A stretch of DNA of 64,000 bases from Epithemia pelagica (lineage: Eukaryota; Bacillariophyta; Bacillariophyceae; Surirellales; Surirellaceae). The notes below the pieces were generated by a model, which was not told where the DNA came from, ran no database searches, and was given only the letters and a program-made list of their open reading frames with translations. Where the stretch lies: NCBI GenBank assembly GCA_946965045.2, contig OX337228.1:5084001-5148000 (forward strand), in the 5' to 3' direction. This document shows positions 47,224 to 60,293 of the stretch, one piece after another. The position numbers were made by a program, and so were the translations under genes. How positions within the stretch are numbered: position 1 is the first letter of the stretch; every line of letters begins with the position of its first letter.

Positions 47224-49665
47224 GACATAATCAAATCGTGGTATGTGGCATCACGGTCGATCGCAAGTCATGCAGAATGACAGTGACTAACGCAAATGGT
47301 GCAGCAAAAGACTTCCAAGTTTAGCCAGTCCAAATGAAACCAACTGGCCCAATCTAGACAAGAACAAGCTATTCTCCGATATCAACAAATTGCGCCCTTA
47401 TCGCAAGGATTTCAACTGTAATCTCCGCCGTTGCCGAGGCGTGCGTTGTCGCTGCGACTGTCTCGACGGAACCATCCGCGACGATTCCAGTCTTCGTGGG
47501 AGAGTCCGAAGGTTTGGCACCTTGGATCTTCGTCGTTTCTGATAAAGAAACAGACGTCTCTGTCCTGAACCTTGCTCTGTCCACATTGACAATCTTCAAA
47601 TATAGTGTTCCGATCAATCTGTTGGCTTCTTTCTTAGATGGATCAAATGCATCAAGTTTCTCTCCATTTATTTCTCCTACAATGAACGTTGTTACCAAAT
47701 CTGTCGTCAAGACGGTCGGTGCGTCCAAAAGGGTAGTTCATGCCGTGCATGACTTTGTTACGACATCGACAACAGACGACGATGCTTCGTTAGAGAAACG
47801 ATGGAAATAACTAAACCTTGGAACGAAAACGACGTGCAATATTGAAACGCGTGGTTCTATCGTGTCTGCCGACATAATCAAGATATTTTTGCGGAGCTAT
47901 CCGAGCTCGTCTCGCAACTGAAAATAGACTAAAGGACCATCATCACCTGGCACAACAGCAATCAACCTGATGGTTGTCGCTTCTTCAAAGCTGGATGCTT
48001 TCTCTTTCCCATCAAGGATAATCTGCTGATCCTCCCAGTGATATTGGATCGCGACACTGCTGGTTCCCATGAACACCCCATAAACCCGTCACTAGTCGTT
48101 ATTCTCCAATGGCTGTGTAATATGTTGTTTGTTGATGGGTGTAGGTAGTTGTCGGATTGTTGTCGTGTGTTGTTATAGCTCCTGTTGCCGTTGTTGCCGT
48201 TGTTGTTTTTCATTGGATCATCAATCTGTTTAATTGTCGTTTGTTCTCATCCTTCATGGATCAGCACCACGATTTGGCCTTGCTGTTGGGGTGTGTCGTT
48301 GTGGTTATCACCATTGTCACCCTGCGTAAATCCGCACCATTGACTGTTGTGTCATTGCTGTCATGATCATCCACATTGTTGGTTGATGCAGCAAACTGTG
48401 ACTGATTGTTGTGTCGGATGTGTCGTTGCCATCTTCGTCACCATTGATGTGGCAAACTGTGGCTTTCAACTCCATGCTATCGACAATCGACATCGGTCGA
48501 TTCGGACGTCGAGAGGATGAACTTGCACAGAAGTGGGTCACATAGTATGTCTGTGAATGAAAGCTTAACTGAACGTTGCAAAAAAGAATCGTTTTTTTCG
48601 TCTATAGTCGATTAAGGCGATTGTTGGTCTGAAGTGTGACTGCGAAAATTTGTGAGCAGTAAGGTTCCATCAGTACTGGTGCTGTCTCTTGATCTATTGT
48701 CTCTTACTCAATCTATTGCCAGCAGAGTAAAAGAGGGACTGTGGCTGGAAACAGAAACAGTAAGACTTTCAATGAGAGAGGATATCCCTCTCTCGAATGC
48801 AGTCCTCATTGGGATGGAAAATGGAACCCGTCGATCGATGTCGATGTAGAAATGATGTGTGAATGAACAGGATTCGAGAAATGAGAAAAACTGCATCCAA
48901 CGGGTCATTGTGGTTCTACTAAAACTACGTCGCCATGAAAAATTCTAGCTGGAGACATATCAGTAATGTCGAAAGCAATGTCATAGGGGTATCAATATTT
49001 ACTTTTCAGTAGAGATATCAGTGTCTTACACATGTCGACAAAGACAGATTATATGCGGTCCAAAGCGCTCGAGAGTCATGCTTGGTGACTACAAGTGTGT
49101 TTCAGTCTGTTTGAGTTTGACTCTACTGTGACTGGAAGGACGAATGAATAATGCCTTACGTTTAAGCCCAATCGTCATGGTTACGCAGCCCAGTAGACAA
49201 TCCTAACTCTATGACCCAATACCCATTGTTTCTGGCGAAAGATGGACGAGCTTCACGAATCAAGAACCCGCTATCTCTACCGATGCGTAATAGTTACTCC
49301 TAGTAGGATAGGACTAAGAATAACAAGAGTCCGAGCTCGCAATATCGGAACTGATAGAAGAGTACTACGTCGTCTCAAACGTCTATACGCTGAATTGTTC
49401 TAGGAGTATTTTCACTGGGCTCCTGCTCTGACCAACGACCAAAGAACATCGAACCCCACCCTTTTGTCCAACCGTAGTACACTTTCTTCAGTTTCATTGA
49501 AGACTAAGGAAAAGCAGCACTGCTCTCTGTCGAGTTGTGGACAAACGACACACTTTATAACTTTTCTTATTTGTTGGCAAAGTAAGGTCTCATAAAAATA
49601 GAGCCTCGCGAGTCCGACATACCGATATTGTTACGTTGTATTCATTCAAAAGAGACCTTGAGACA
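47224..49665. other. Gene-poor 2.4-kb region
   Basis: No well-supported gene. 47369-47728 (minus) holds a 118-residue open frame of plausible composition (VTTFIVGEINGEKLDAFDPSKKE) but without ATG. A small ATG-initiated minus frame of 57 aa lies at 47897-48070. They might be exons of one gene. About 48120-48480 is T/G-rich with imperfect TTGTTGCCG and CACCATTGT repeats. A TCCTA-G-TAGGA palindrome is at 49298-49308. It may be the remnant of decayed mobile DNA. Confidence 0.4.
47897..48070 (-). CDS. Possible small protein or first exon (57 aa)
   Basis: An ATG-initiated minus frame: MGTSSVAIQYHWEDQQI and, later, TTIRLIAVVPGDDGPLVYF, with a natural-looking mix of strands and acidic loops. It is short and unsupported by any family match. 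A GT donor within it (CCAG|GTGATG) would join in phase to an acceptor near 47670 and to the open frame down to 47369. Both readings are tentative. Confidence 0.25.
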   Translation of the reverse strand: MGTSSVAIQYHWEDQQIILDGKEKASSFEEATTIRLIAVVPGDDGPLVYFQLRDELG

Positions 49666-50596
49666 ATGGTTGATCGCGGCTCCTTTAGCAAGATGAATCA
49701 GGACCTCAGCTTTGTCGATGAAAAGCTACTCACGTTCATTCCGGTAAACAAAACCAGACTACCAGTGGACTTTCAACCCAATGAATGGACAGTGATTTGT
49801 GGGCGGGGCAAATCCTCATTCAATCATGGTATGTATACACGCACCTTGGCAACACAAACGCCATGAAATACTGCAAAGTCCCTCAGCTCACACCATCAAT
49901 CTCATTCTCCCCAACATTGTTCTTTCTCATTCCCAGTTGGCAATAGAAGATTTCGTATACTCTGCGAAATCAACGGCGATACATACGAGCGAGCTTCCAC
50001 CAAAACGGAAAAGTCATTGATCGTAATGAATATGGTTGATACCGTACGGGAAGCGAGTCGAATGGGTGGATTCGCCAAACAGGTACGTAGTCCGGCATGT
50101 GGATTATGAAAGGATAGCTCCTGTGAGCCGATTCGTCTCAACGTTCCTCTTGTGTTCTCTCCCTCACACACAACAGGACCCCCAAACCAAGGAATGGTTT
50201 GAAGTCAGCGACAATGTCGCTCGAGAAAAAGTAGGTCAGCAACTCCGAGAGAATCTTGCCAAGAAGAATGGTTTTAGGCAATGCCGGTCCAATAGTTTGA
50301 AATCATTGAAGCGCCACTCAGCTTCGTCTCTGTCGTCGTCAGCCACGTCACTGAGACGAGAATCCATGGCCTCGCATGCCAGCGGTTTCACTTCCTGTAG
50401 TTCTTCTTGTGCTTCCGAAGAAGATGAGTTTCCTCCCGTTACATTACTACCCGATTCTTCTGCTCCGTGTGCCACCGATTTACATGCATCCATTCTCATG
50501 GAATGTGGTGTCGATGATGAAGAATTGAGCATGGCAATGGAAGATCCCAATGAGTTCTTTACTGCCACCATGACCACTGCTACTGCTACCATGTAA
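49666..50596 (+). CDS. DUF6824-domain protein (242 aa)
   Basis: Three exons: 49666-49828, 49937-50082, 50177-50596 (introns 108 and 94 bp). The splices restore the DUF6824 core: EWTVICGRGKSSFNH/VGNRRFRILCEINGDTY, EKSLIVMNMVDTVREASRMGGFAKQ/DPQTKEWFEVSDNVAREKVGQQLREN. Domain residues are about 40-130. The rest is Ser-rich (HSASSLSSSATSLRRES) and ends in an acidic, Thr/Met-rich tail (DDEELSMAMEDPNEFF), which could be an activation domain. DUF6824 proteins form large families in diatoms; a DNA-binding role is often assumed from this layout but is not shown. ATG 49666 is the first in frame. Confidence 0.82.
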
Positions 50597-51549
50597 TCCG
50601 TTGTTGGGTACAAAGTCTGGTGTGGCAAAACAAGCGGTCCACCCCCACAAGTCCCATTCTGAACGAGTTCCTTTTTTTGTCGATTTTTTTTTGCGCTCAA
50701 GTTTGCTTTTTCGTCTCACATTCACGAGAACGAGGAAAAGCCTTCCACAAAATTTTTTCCATTCGTAATTTAGTTTTTGAATCCTTTACAGTTGTGCTTT
50801 CGCTCCTGGGAGAAACTGTTGGTTCCGTCACTGGCATTCCTCCAAGTCGCAAGGATATGCCCGATCTGTAAGCCCCATGGAATACACATGTCATATAATC
50901 TTGACTTCATCTCTTTGATATCTCCCACCCTGTATTTAGATCCTGTATATGCACCCCTCTTTGGGGGACGGTCTTTAGAAAAAGTCATGATTCAACTGGA
51001 CCTTTTGATCTTTGATATCGTTCCTCCATCTTTGTAAGCTCCCATCATGCGTCCATGATCCTGAATATCCGTTCCCAATGACGCTCGTCTTTCAATAGAG
51101 CACGTTGTCCGATCGCATGGAAATGACAGGATGTCTCATATCTTTGATGCATTAGTAGATTTGGAGTGGTTGAGGCGAGCTTTTCCTTTCCCAAAGCTGT
51201 CGCTGTCATGAGCCGCAGAATGGCCGAAATGGCGAAAAGTGAGAGGGAACGAGAAGTGTGTCCGAACCGGAGGAGTCGCCACGCGCACCCGGCTCAGACA
51301 CAGTTCTACTGTCATCGAAATAGTAGGGAGTCGCCGCACAACCACGAATCAGTGCGATCTCCGATCCCTGCGAATCCCATGTCTCAGTCCCATGTCGCAT
51401 GTCGCATCTCGAGGGTCGACAACCGAAGATGGACAGACGAACATCCTCAGCCATCAAAGATCAAGGTAGATCAAGGTATCTTTTCTCGTTTTTCTTGCGG
51501 AAACCCGTTGTTGTTACAGTCGTCGTCGTCGTCGTCATCATCATCGTCC
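50597..51549. other. Intergenic region and probable long 5' leader of ADE2
   Basis: No separate gene supported. From about 51166 the ADE2 frame is open but encodes an Arg/Ser/His-rich stretch ending in a poly-Ser run (TCG/TCA microsatellite, 51520-51549), probably 5' UTR. ATGs in this leader at 51208, 51223 and 51379 are in frame, so a longer N-terminus cannot be excluded. Confidence 0.4.
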
Positions 51550-53454
51550 ATGTCGTCGTCGTTGAGCCAACAAAATGTGGTGGCATGTGTGGGAGGTGGT
51601 CAATTGGGCCGTATGATGGCGTTGGAGGCCCCTCGGTTGGGGATTTCCATGTATTTTCTCGATGCTCAAGCAAGTGCGTCTCCGGCTGGACAAACGGTGC
51701 CATCGAATCGCGTGGTGAAGGGGCACATTAAGGATGCCGAGGCCATTCAACAATTGTGGACGACGGCATCACAAGGAGATTTGAGTGGTGCTGAATCGTC
51801 GTCGTCGTCGGTTGCCACCAAGAGCCCAACCCGAAATTTGGTCGTGACGGTGGAAATTGAACACATTAATGTCCAAGCCATGGCGGCCTTGGAAGCCCAA
51901 GGTGTCAATGTCCAGCCGAGTTCTCGTGTGTTGCAAATCATCCAAGACAAGTTGGTGCAAAAACAACATTTCCAAGAGCATAGAATTCGCGTCCCCACCT
52001 TTTGTGCCACACCATCCGTGGCCGCCATTCAACAAGCTGCTCAGCAGTTGGGTCTCCCATTAATGCTCAAAACACGACGCGGAGGCTACGATGGAAAAGG
52101 AAACGCCGTTCTTCGTTCCAATTCCGCTCAAGATATTCAACAAGCCCTCCACGAACTGGGTGTAAAAGCGGAAGCGATGGACGACCAACAACAACAAACC
52201 GAATTGGATCTTTACGCCGAAGGGTGGATTGACTTTGCATGCGAAATTGCCGTCATGGTAGTACGATCGGCAAAGCAACCAGATTCGGCAGATCAACAGC
52301 CCGAAACAGCTTGTTACCCCGCCGTTAGTGCCATTCAACAAAACTCGATTTGTCGTGTCGTTCTCGCACCGGCCCAACACGTCTCGGAATCGATCCGTGC
52401 CCAAGCGCAACAGTTGGCCGTCCAGGCGGTAGAGTCCTTGGGAGAGGGTGCAAGTGGCATGTTTGGTGTGGAACTCTTTGTCACCAAACCCACGGACCAG
52501 GACCCAACACCACGTGTCTTGGTCAACGAAATTGCCCCCCGACCTCATAATACGGGTCATTACACACAAGATGCTTGTGCGGTCAGCCAATTTGAAAATC
52601 ATTTGCGTGCCATTTGTGGATTGCCATTGGGTAATACCCAAATGGTTGTGGAAGCAGCCGCCATGGTCAATGTTTTGGGGGCCGCCACTGGGTCCATGGA
52701 AGATACGCTGAAGTCGTCGCAGGCCGCCATGTCCATGAAAGGTGCTACAGTTCACTGGTATGGCAAGGAGAGTTGTCGACCTGGTAGGAAAATGGGTCAT
52801 GTCAATCTCACGGGACAATCCTATGCCGAACTCAATGAGAATCTCTCGCAATTGTTGGCACTCGAGGCAATCCCCGTCTCGTTGTTACCGGCAGGAGGAA
52901 AGCTCCTGGGTTCCAGTCCCTTGGTGGGCGTCGTTATGGGTTCCCAAAGTGATTTGCCCACCATGGATGCGGCGATACAAATTTTAAAAAAGTTTGGTGT
53001 ATCCTACGAAGTTGACATTGTATCGGCGCATCGGACTCCCGACAAACTCATGGACTACAGTCGATCCGCCGCCGGACGAGGGCTACGAGTCATTGTCGCG
53101 GGAGCCGGGGGAGCAGCTCATTTGCCTGGAATGATTGCCTCCATGACACCCTTGCCAGTGATTGGAGTTCCAGTCAAGACATCGACCCTCAGTGGTGTCG
53201 ATTCCTTGTACTCCATTGTCCAAATGCCACGAGGAGTTCCGGTGGCGACAGTGGCCATTGGCAATGCCATGAATGCGGGATTGTTGGCCGTCCGAATGTT
53301 GGCCACAAACCGACCAGAATTGCGACAAAAAATGGCGGCGTATCAAATGGATATGAAGTCCACGGTGGATCAATCGTCGGAACGACTGTTGGAGTTGGGA
53401 AGTGATGCCTTTTTGCAACAAATGGAAACAAAAAGCACGTCGGTCAATATTTAA
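51550..53454 (+). CDS. ADE2: Phosphoribosylaminoimidazole carboxylase (PurK-PurE fusion)
   Basis: Single exon, 634 aa from ATG 51550 ([23 protein letters not shown]). The N-terminal ATP-grasp PurK domain shows [56 protein letters not shown] and [18 protein letters not shown]. The C-terminal PurE domain (about 460-610) shows [39 protein letters not shown] and [23 protein letters not shown]. Together they convert AIR to N5-CAIR and then to CAIR in de novo purine synthesis, as in fungi and plants (ADE2-type fusion). No plastid or mitochondrial signal is evident from this start; longer starts would add ~110 low-complexity residues. Confidence 0.94.
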   Translation: MSSSLSQQNVVACVGGGQLGRMMALEAPRLGISMYFLDAQASASPAGQTVPSNRVVKGHIKDAEAIQQLWTTASQGDLSGAESSSSSVATKSPTRNLVVTVEIEHINVQAMAALEAQGVNVQPSSRVLQIIQDKLVQKQHFQEHRIRVPTFCATPSVAAIQQAAQQLGLPLMLKTRRGGYDGKGNAVLRSNSAQDIQQALHELGVKAEAMDDQQQQTELDLYAEGWIDFACEIAVMVVRSAKQPDSADQQPETACYPAVSAIQQNSICRVVLAPAQHVSESIRAQAQQLAVQAVESLGEGASGMFGVELFVTKPTDQDPTPRVLVNEIAPRPHNTGHYTQDACAVSQFENHLRAICGLPLGNTQMVVEAAAMVNVLGAATGSMEDTLKSSQAAMSMKGATVHWYGKESCRPGRKMGHVNLTGQSYAELNENLSQLLALEAIPVSLLPAGGKLLGSSPLVGVVMGSQSDLPTMDAAIQILKKFGVSYEVDIVSAHRTPDKLMDYSRSAAGRGLRVIVAGAGGAAHLPGMIASMTPLPVIGVPVKTSTLSGVDSLYSIVQMPRGVPVATVAIGNAMNAGLLAVRMLATNRPELRQKMAAYQMDMKSTVDQSSERLLELGSDAFLQQMETKSTSVNI

Positions 53455-53613
53455 CTGTGGGGAAAAGCAGTAAAACACCAGTCACACTCGGTCCAATCAA
53501 GAGAAATAATCGCGTTTCCGCTTGTGTCGGTACATGAATCTAGAATTAATGGTACAGATTCATCGTATCAGTTAGCTCTGCACATTGAATTGTCTGAGAT
53601 CCAGTCGATTACT

Positions 53614-56600
53614 TTAGAAGGCGTCCATCAACGCCTGTGCGGTTTTGCGCAAAAAGAACTCTCCATGTGGATAGCGAGCAACGGGTCGCAGCAATGCCTT
53701 GGCCTTGGCTTCGAGTTTGGCCCGAACCTGATCTTCCTCATCATGATAGTTGGCCAGTCGCCAACATATTTCACCAATCAATGTGTGGGCCTTCTTTTCC
53801 AGAGCATCCGGATAATCACTCGCAGTTTGTGCCAAGGCCCATGTTTCCATCTCCTGAATTGCCTCGTCGTCAAAGACATCGGATTCTACGAACGAAACAA
53901 ATTTAGAGGAATGGTCATTTGTTATTGATCCTCAGGTCACTCCTACACAGGAAGCAAGACTTACCTTCCATCATGATTAACTCAATGACATATGCAAGAG
54001 GGTTAAACAGTGGAACCCAGAAGTGAGAGTTGGATCCATGGTCATGAGACGGGTTAATGACGAACCGCTTCAAGAGCCAATCGGCGTCGTCAGCGCGATT
54101 GGTCAGGCGGAACACTTGAACAATGGGCAAGATGACGTTCATGCATGCATCGACATCCTGAGGATCCACAAGGGGCAGGTATTTCTCAATGACTGAATCG
54201 GCTTCAGCCTCGGCCCGTTCATGTTCCTCTAACAAGTAGTACCATTGTACACTTTCTGCTCGAGCCTCAATCACATAGTCTCGACCGTACTCTTGTGTCA
54301 TGTCCTTGGACCACTTCTCAATGTTATACACACTACGAACCTTCTCAATCACCGCACAGGCTCGATCAAGTTCTCCATGCCGAGAATAGAACACTGCTTG
54401 CATGCACATGGAACGACCAATATGGACCGTATTCTTACTGTTCATTGCTTCAGCGACAAACTTGTCGAGAAGCTTTTCTTGTTTTGACCTTGTCTTTGCG
54501 TCAAGTGCATGCTGACCCATGTAAAGCACGCCGAGGGATGAAATGATTGGAATCATCAAGCCTTTGCTTGCACTTGGAATTTTTGAAGCAGTTTGAATAA
54601 TACGATACGCATCCTCAAATGTCGTGATACCTTCTTTGTCGTCGCCAAGCTTCTTATGACAAAGACCCACTCGAACATGGAGTCGCAGGATCAAATCAAG
54701 GACAGACGGCTTAGCAGATACTTGTACCCACTCTTTTTCCGTCTCTTCCGACACGTTGACACTGTCAAACGACATTTCCAAGGCATCTTCGTAGAGTTCA
54801 AGACTTTGTGCGCACAAATCCCACTCCTCCAATCGAGAACCAACGGTAAGAGCTAGTGGTGCTGATTTGGAAAAGTCGCCACAAGATTTCCAGTGATCGA
54901 ACAGAGTCAACAAGCGGGAGATATCAGAGTCTTCGAGAATTGCCATCTGGTTCTTCTCCATGCTTTCGGCAATGATCCGGTGGAGCTCGATTTTTCTCTC
55001 GTTGAGCATCGTTCTCAACACGTTGTTCCTCCACATCGAGTGGCTGAACTGGAAGAATCGATCGGATACGGTCCGGAAGCCACCGTCAGAACCTCTGCTC
55101 CGATCAATTGTGTGTGTCTGGGTTTCGGAAGACTCGGACTTTGCTTCTGTCGAACCGGATTTGGTCGACATGGCATCTTCGTCGCTGCCATCTTCCTCGT
55201 CCTCTATTTGCTCAATCAGGATCAGTTCATCCACGGCCGTGTCGAGGGCACTTTCGATTTGTAGCTCCTCCATCTCAGGATGTACTTGAATGACATCCGA
55301 AAGTGCAAAGGACGATCCAAGGACGGCGCAGCTCTGTAAAACTTTTCGCACCCGAACATCCAAACCATCAAATCTGCATTCACCATTCCAATGTGAGAAT
55401 TCCGATGGGGAATCCTCAATCTTTCCAAGTATCTAGTATCACGTACCTGCTCAGGAAAGTCTCCTCCATAACAGCTCCCGTTTTGTTTGTTGAGGCAGCT
55501 CTCTGTTGATGTAGAGTATATGTTAGTACGGGAATACAAGGAATTGATTCTTTCGAGTAGCATCATTGCTCACCTTGTCTTTAAGCCCTGCTGCAGTCCA
55601 CTTAAGCATACCATCTTCGCCCAATTCGACAGTTTTCTTCCGTTTCATGTTCTCTAGCATTTGAACAACATAGACCGGGAGACCACCCGTTCGCTGGAAG
55701 ACTTCTGTACACATTGACTCGGGAATGGCCTTCTCCGAAAATCCTAAGACGACTGCCATCAGCAATTGAATTTCTGAAAAATCAAGCGGTAACACGGAAA
55801 TTTCAATCATTTGGTTTTGAATCTCGCCATGGCCATTTGCAGCAGTTGACAGGCGGCGTAGGGCCTGCTTGTCATGCGACCGCATGGCGCACAACATGAG
55901 CATTTTCTTGCTTCGTTTACAAAGAACACGGAAGATCTTCCAGCTGAATGAGTCCACCCACTGGAAATCGTCGATGAATAGTACAATCATGTCAGCAAAA
56001 TCAGCCAGGCAGATAAACCCAAGGGCGAGAAATTCAACCAATTCGTCCATTGTCGGAATGTGGCCATCAACATGCGTCACGGTACTTGCTCCTTCGAGGC
56101 CGAGAAATTGGGACCCGACAATGTCCGCATACTCATATGGGTAGTCAAGCTGCTCGCAAACCCAGCACAGCTTTTCAAAGTATGGAACCATTTTGCCTCC
56201 GTGTGAACGTGTGTCAAAGCTTTCTGTACTGGCATCGTCTGCTCGAAGCGCAGATGGTCTTGAACGCATTGCGTGAAGGGACGCGCCTAGGCGTGGAGTC
56301 CTATTAGAACGTTCTCTACCCATGCTGGGCCGGTGACTTGACTTCGACATGGGGCCCATCGAAGTGTCGACTTTGTTCCTTCGCTTGCCCATGAGATCCC
56401 CATGCATGGACATGCTATTGAGCGACATTGGCAACTGATCTCGAGACTGGCCTTTCGTATGTTGTGTGGACAAACCAGCAAGGTCCGCCGATATTTCACG
56501 CAAAGATTTACTAAAAGTGTCCAGATTTTCGCCCTTCTCTGCATTCTCCGCCGTCTCCGGTTGCATGGCGTTTTCGATTTGTTCGCGTTCTTCTTCCGAG

Positions 56601-59600
56601 AGTGCCTTCAGTCCTTTCGTTCTGCTCAATCCCGGTCGACTTTCGCTCGCAACAGATTCCATACCAGGCGACTCAGGAGGGATAGGATGTGTACGAGTTT
56701 GTCTGGATGAAAAGAACCGACTGGATCCTCTAGATCCAAAACTTTTGCTCCCGAAACTGGCAACGCTCGTATGGTCCCACATATTGTTTTCGTCTTGTTC
56801 ACAGAGGCTCCGAACGATGCTCACAAAGATTTTCCGATAAGAACTGTGACTGTATTAGAAAAGTTTTGTTCTCACAAGGGACTTGCACAATGGTGCTTAC
56901 CTGAGAGGAATGCGCTGCTCTGTCTCCGTGCTAGTGGACCGGGCAGTGACAATCACTTTAGTTTTTCCAATTGGGAGCTTTTTAATGTCACTACAAGCGC
57001 TGTTTGCAAGAGCGCTCTTGCCCATTCCACTCTCTCCCATAAGAAAAACCATGGAGCTTTGTGCCCCAGCGGGTTTCTCCAAAATTGCGTTCGCTGCTGC
57101 AAGAATCGCCTTCTTTTCCTCTTTTCTCCCGGTGAAGGGAAAAGATGATTTCTTCTTCTTTGTCACAGCTACTGCATCCGATGGCTCCAGAATCGGAACT
57201 GGTTTATCGTATCCTTTTGCTTTCACAGGAGGTAGACTCTTGAAGACGAACCGCCCATCGGCTTGCGACCTTACTGCTTCGTCAACGAGAATTCCATTGT
57301 TACCTGCTCATCGATATCAAGGGCAAAGCTTTAGAATCAACCGAAGGTATGACGGAGTCCTGGTGGTATCCCGCAAAATGTTTTGGATAAACCAAGGCGG
57401 GAAGATGCTGTTTACTTACCTTTTGAACCCATTAATCTAGCAGCAAGATTAACGGGAGCACCCATCACAGCAAATTCATGTCGGTGAATCCCACCAACCA
57501 CTCCACAATAAGCTTTCCCAAATGTAGCACCAATTCGATTTTCGATCCCGACTTCATTTTTGAGAGCACGGTGAATGGCAAAGGTCGCAGGAAGCGCATT
57601 ATTTGACACCATATTGGGGAATGTAGAACCCCTGAGCCCAAACGTCGCAATAAGTACAACACCTTTGTCATCGACAATGAATTGACGAAGGTGACCGCTG
57701 TATCTGTCCAACTCCCTTGACGTTACATGCATCGTGTCCGCCAACTTTTGATACAGTTCGGCGTCCACTTCTGGAATACCAGTAACTTTGGGAGACATGA
57801 TGGCTTTGACGAATATTGTGAAAACAGACCGCAACTCGGCCTCTGCCCTGTGTCTCCCCTCGACTGTTTCTGTCGGTTGGGAGATTTCACCGGCTTGAAT
57901 GGCTGCTGATAATGCGAGCTCTGTTGAACGGATGACCGGGTGTACATAGAGAGCCATTTGAAGATGCAAACGTGCCAAGGCACTTTCGTTCAATGACCTA
58001 CAGTGCATGCGTAATGATTCGTACGGCTGCATTGAGATTTCTTTCTCTGTTTGAAGAATGGCCTCGACCATGGGATCGAACTTAAGGTAGTTTGTTTGTT
58101 TGTTTGCGATGCAAACCGGCTGCGAATGATTTTTGAACATCATGTCACAGCAATATGTAAGTGACTGCATCGCTTCTGGAGATACCATTACTTGTCCGGG
58201 ACTGGCCACATCGGTAGCTCTAGCAACCTGACGGAATAGAGACGCTCCAATTAGATGGTTTTTTATTGACAGCATACTTGACATGGTACGTGACAATGGC
58301 TTACCTGGTCAATGGGCTCTCCAAGTATCAGGAATTCACGTCTAAGCTCCACCGCCTCTTCTTCTTGGTCTTCTTTGTAGTCGCCAACATGAAGACCAAC
58401 AATATGGCCCATCCCAATACCACAATGCACATTGAGCATTGCGTCGCTCGCATTTCCCGATGTCATGACGTTGTAGTCGCTGAATTTCTCTACAATGGAA
58501 ATTGCACATTTTGAGGCACTGAGGACACATCTCGAAAGAGGTGGAATCTCATCCGTGTCCCATCCATCCGGATCATTAGGACTCATGGAAACGAGGGAGG
58601 CGTTGAGATCGGATAAGGGAGTTTTGGCCTTTCCATGGTCTGGACGAGTTTCGTTGGCAACTTTCCATTCGGCAAAAAAAGCATCACCCGCAAACTTGAG
58701 AATATCACCACCGAACTGTAAGACCTCACTGACAATCATATCAAAGTAGGAGTTGATGACTTTGGAGAGTGATTCAACGTCAAGCATGGTTGAAAGCTTG
58801 GTAAATCCAGACATGTCAACAAACAAAAGAGCACATTGGCGTTCTACGTCCTTTGGCAAGTTGATCATGGGGTTTGATATATTTCTTCTTTGGATGCGCA
58901 TCATATTTTCCGAGAAGTTTGTCCCGTAGTTGTCTTGTTCAGAGAAGTTTGTCTCGTAGTTGTCGTGTTCGGTTCCTCCTCCATCATCCGAGAGTGAGCT
59001 CAAACTCCCATCGTCGTCTTCTGGCTCGGAATCCATGTCGGGCAAGAGTCCTTTGGATGTCATTTTCAGCTTTTTTCGAGAATGATGCGATCGCCCTTCC
59101 ATATTTTCCAATCTCCACAAATCAATCTCGTGCGAAATTAGATCCTCAAGCACAGTTCTTGGTGTGTGAAAGGAAAACCACACAAGACTTTCCACCATTT
59201 GTTCGTTTTTGGGAGAAATTCTCTTTTGGTCCGCCTCACTACCAGGAACCACACTGGCGGATGGCAAAGACTTGTTTGATCTTTGTCCTTCTTCGCCTTT
59301 GGCTGTTGCCATTGAGGGCCGTCGCTGAGGCTTGTACAGTTCCTTTTCAAGCTCGTCAACATCCATAGAGTGGGTGGATGCCTCCGCTCTGGAACCCACA
59401 GACACGGTCGAATGCATCGATTCCACCGTGTAGCTACTGCTAATGGATGAAATGGAAGATCGCCGTTGAACTCTTCCGGGTTTTGGTTTGAGATTTTTCT
59501 TCTTGGTAGCAAAACTGTCCTTGAGTTCGACAAGTGTCACTTTCATGCCAGCATTTGTTTCATCGTACTGGTGTACCTTGGCCAGTTGTTCGTTGAGTTG

Positions 59601-60293
59601 TTTGATACTTTCCGCCTTGGAGACGGTGCGACGAAGGGTACCTCGACGAGGACTTCCGGTGGAAGCCTCATCGCTATACCCCTCATAGCTTGTACTCAAT
59701 GGTCGATCTTCCCCACCTCGGCCATTACCCTCGACTGCTCCGTAGCCATAGAGTTCCGTTGGCTTGTATCCAGAAGAATGAACCCGCTGCGGAGCTCGCT
59801 TTAAATAGTTTAGTTGTTCCTCTGCCATTGACGCCTCCGATACATAGCTTGTACCACTTCTGCCAGAATCATCGGACGAAGGCAAGGCTGTCCTACCTGT
59901 TCGATCATCTCCGCTACTGGAATACGATGGAACAAAGGACGTTGATGCGCGTCGGGATACTCGTTTAAGCACCTTCCCTCTGCCAGGGCTTCCCATTGAG
60001 CCGTCCGAAGGGTTACTTGGGCTGCTCGGATACTGTTCAAGGACTTTGGATACACTCCCTACATTGTCTCCTGTTGCATGGCTGTTTGCATCGAGAGGAG
60101 GAACGTAGTTGGTCATGGATGCTCGTCGTGGCACTTTTCGGACACCAATTCGGATTCGTTCTTGACTGCCACTGTTGTTCGACCGTTCCGTACGAGCACT
60201 GCCTCGGTTGCTCGCCTTGGAACGATTAGATCCATCTGCGTCTCCTCTAGGGACGAAATCGGCAAGCGAATCAATCGATATCGTCGTTGCCAT
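53614..60293 (-). CDS. Soluble-type adenylyl cyclase (ADCY10-like), 2068 aa
   Basis: Seven exons on the minus strand: 60293-58305, 58227-57420, 57303-56901, 56843-55574, 55502-55447, 55373-53965, 53885-53614; introns 57-116 bp; all junctions keep one frame. Residues 1-480 are Ser/Arg-rich and disordered. Cyclase C1 starts at ~485: LLFVDMSGFTKL (D493) and FAGDAFFAEW (D537) carry both metal aspartates. C2 (about 865-932) has IGATFGKAYCGVVGG and GAPVNLAARLM, as in mammalian sAC. A P-loop ATPase follows: Walker A GESGMGKSA (about 1022), Walker B MIVLFIDDFQWVD (about 1358). The C-terminal ~700 residues look like TPR-type helices. Mammalian sAC is bicarbonate-sensitive; that may hold here but is inference. 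A 200-residue disordered insert lies between Walker A and B. Confidence 0.9.

Noticed and set aside
47496-47810. 104-codon plus-strand frame.
   Set aside because: It is the opposite-strand shadow of the more protein-like minus frame 47369-47728, or vice versa. Neither is well supported, so it is mentioned only under the gene-poor region.
47224-49665. Possible second mobile element in the gene-poor region.
   Set aside because: No terminal inverted repeats, no transposase or reverse-transcriptase fragments and no target duplications could be seen.
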